Positions 61,614-64,000 of a stretch of 64,000 nucleotides of DNA are shown piece by piece. The translations under genes were made by a program, and so were the position numbers. Under the pieces are notes generated by a model. The model had not been told where the DNA came from and made no database searches. It worked only from the letters and a program-made list of their open reading frames with translations. The stretch is from Platynereis dumerilii. Its lineage: Eukaryota; Annelida; Polychaeta; Phyllodocida; Nereididae. How positions within the stretch are numbered: position 1 is the first letter of the stretch; each line of letters opens with the position of its first letter. Where the stretch lies: positions 2,448,001 through 2,512,000 of the forward strand of contig JAPTHN010000025.1 of NCBI GenBank assembly GCA_026936325.1, read 5' to 3'.

Positions 61614-64000
61614 GTAAGTAATGACTAATAATCTTAGAGAGTAGTGAGATTAGATAGTTATCAGTTTTACAATGTTATTACTACCAGCACATTTACTTAA
61701 AAGTATTAAATGAGGCAACAGAAGTTGCGAAAAGGAAGTAAAATGCCCATCTTGCCCTCTGCCCAGACTAAAAAAATTTCTAATATTTTTACATAACTAG
61801 CAGTCTGGTGAAACTGAGAACTGCATGCTGCTGCCACCTGGCACAAAGTCAGTTTTGTATGCTGCAGCATTGCTACTTCCAAGAAATAGTTCCAATTTCA
61901 TGGCAAATTTACAAAGTTTCTATTCAACATTAAACCAGAGTTAGACTCGGCAATCAGATTCTCTAAGGTAGACAAGGCCATCATCATACTCAGACGCAGC
62001 CCTGGTTTCTTCCAGACAAAAATTGTGTGAGTTCAAGACAATCAGATTATGTAGACTGCTCGCTGGAGCTCGGGGAATGGCACAATAGCCACTAGGTTGA
62101 GGTGGCAACACATGCCACATATGTCCTGCCAAGTTGGAAAAGCAGTGGGAATGAAGCAGCGGTCGACTTGCAGACAATATAACTAGTATAACTGATGTAC
62201 GGCAGATTCGGATAATCTGCCGCGCCCCCCCCCCCAATCTCCCCTGCCCGGCTTACTCCCTCCTTCTTCATCATGTCCTTCAAGATGAATTCTTAAAACC
62301 ATGTAAAAATGTAGTAATTTTGTTGGAGCATATGGCTATCAAATGTGTTTGCATGCAGACACAACCGTGGGTCCGTAACTTTGTGAAGTTTGTACACAAG
62401 GGTATATGTCTGCAAGTATACCTATTTTCAGCCTGATACAAGCATTCCTTCCGTTTTCCAGAAAAATATAAGTAAATTTTTATGATATCCAATTTTTAAA
62501 AATTGATATCTTAAAGCATATTCATGAAATCTCCACGAGAAGCCTTTCTGCACTGAAGACTTTGTCAAGGTATCTTACAAAAAATCAGCAAAGCCCAAAG
62601 TGCTTTGGTTGTCCTGGAAACATTTCCCCAAATTATTATTTATTTTCTCAATAAGTCGTTAGTATTAAGAAATTGGATCACGAAATTTCACATGAAGCAG
62701 CACGCAATGGAGTCACATAATTATTGTCTTGAGGTTTCGGGACAGTACCTGTTATAGTTTTGAACTTGTAATCACAGTTTCTCTGAGCTGAATAATAAGA
62801 ATAACCAGTATACCTGATATTGCCATAAGGCACTATCTAATAATCCCCCGCAGCCCCCATATCTCCCTAGGAATTCTTACTCCCCCCTGCCATTCCATGC
62901 CGTAATAATACTACAGCAAAACTTTCAAGTGTATGAAACTCAAAACTGAAGATATTTTGCAAATAGGTCACAGATATGGTACATAAAATAGTTTACATTG
63001 TGCATCTAATTTATTTTGACTATATTATGGCATGTATATAATAGTCCATTTTCCAGTATTTGCATATTTTGAAGAAATAAATTAATAGCAAGGGCCTCAT
63101 CCAAAAGCACACGACAAATTTCAACGAACGTACATTGATATGGTGCTTACAAACAGTTATACATTGTCAGTATGTGTGATATCAGCAGTTTAATGTGAGA
63201 CAGAGCAGGAAAAGGATCTTCATCTATTAGAACAACCAACACCTTACAATAACTGCGACTTTGGAGCAAAAATTGTTTCCATTCAGCTGTCACAATTATA
63301 CAGTGTATAAATACACACATGTCTAGCTCAATGTGGCCGATATTCCTATATCGCCATACTAGAAAATACGCATTGAAAGTGGAACTGTGGAGATAGATAT
63401 GCTTGAATTGCTGTTAGGATGCAGTGTATTTGTAATTGTGGTGATGGAAAATGTAAATGTATAGCATTAGATATTGTCAATAAAATATCTAAGTATGGGA
63501 TCAGGTTGATATTCAGCAGAAATGGCAGACGAATGGTAGAGATATTGCTGAGGACGCATTCTATACATTTATTCCACACGGCAACTGCTGGCTCCATCAC
63601 AAACATGCTTTGGCTGAGTGCCGTGTCATCCTCATGTCCTATAATTAGGGTGGCAGGTGCATAAATAGGGGATGTAAAGGCCAAATCATCCATCGGACCT
63701 CCATGACAAAAGAAGTATCCAACATGACATCCTTTGGAAATTTATATACTGTCTTTTGAACAACATATTTTCGGCAACTGTTTGTCAATACTAAGTCTTG
63801 ACATTCTTCTTTTTTTTATAGGGCATTTCTATTATATATATTATATTATTATTCATTATCAGTCAAAGGGGCAGCAATGTTTGTTTTGTGTTGTTGAAAG
63901 TCATTATTGTTTTTAATATAATATTTAATGTAACCTCAAAACTTGTCAGTGCAGCTCAGAATGAGCCCAGTTATTTGAAGGGGTAAGGCTTATAATGAAC
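61614..64000. other. No further exon found
   Basis: AT-rich sequence with a C12 run at 62225. 62930-63350 is a diverged repeat of 34340-34800. A 115-codon minus ORF (63693-63346) and an overlapping plus ORF lack motifs. Confidence 0.4.

Noticed and set aside
63346-63693. 115-codon minus ORF near the end
   Set aside because: No motif, overlapped by an ORF on the other strand, no splice support; not the missing GT49 exon, which must be on the plus strand.

Overview
The window is animal nuclear DNA. It is AT-rich, has long introns with GT..AG borders, and is packed with DNA-transposon remnants, fold-back elements, tRNA-derived SINEs, LINE fragments and microsatellites, with no bacterial-style gene packing. 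The repeat style and the invertebrate-like glycosyltransferase suggest a marine invertebrate, most likely an echinoderm such as a sea urchin. That is an inference from style; no species marker was found.

Layout. From 1 to about 16.2 kb lies a candidate minus-strand host gene of unknown function: a possible start at 16216, then exons at 13844-14016, 13039-13109, 3061-3147 (second copy 7437-7523) and 879-968 (second copy 4601-4690). Its 3' half is a direct duplication (1 to about 3940 and about 4138-8025). Each copy holds a 130-bp satellite array in the same intron, about 14 units in one and 19 in the other. Two small transposons sit only in the left copy, and the right copy shows the empty target sites. 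From 8.5 to 13 kb, transposons are nested in one another.

From 16.3 to 31.5 kb I see mostly repeats: a LINE fragment split by a TA-flanked element, microsatellites, a CTGCAG-rich composite, a 129-bp tandem array, two inverted copies of a ~990-bp terminal-inverted-repeat (TIR) element and a SINE. At 31.5-33.2 kb a possible small three-exon minus-strand gene with a frame problem is seen.

From 33.8 to 61.6 kb on the plus strand, four exons splice in phase into part of a glycosyltransferase family 49 domain (LARGE/B4GAT1 type), including its DxD motif. The introns (about 9.5, 14.4 and 3.4 kb) hold a ~7.3-kb imperfect palindrome interrupted by a LINE-bearing element, a 2.4-kb TIR element with an AGAT target duplication and a 141-codon ORF, an 860-bp fold-back element, a 2.8-kb TIR element with a hairpin inside its TIR, and three copies of a repeat with ACCTTCAGCG ends. 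The 5' and 3' ends of the GT49 gene were not found and probably lie outside the window.
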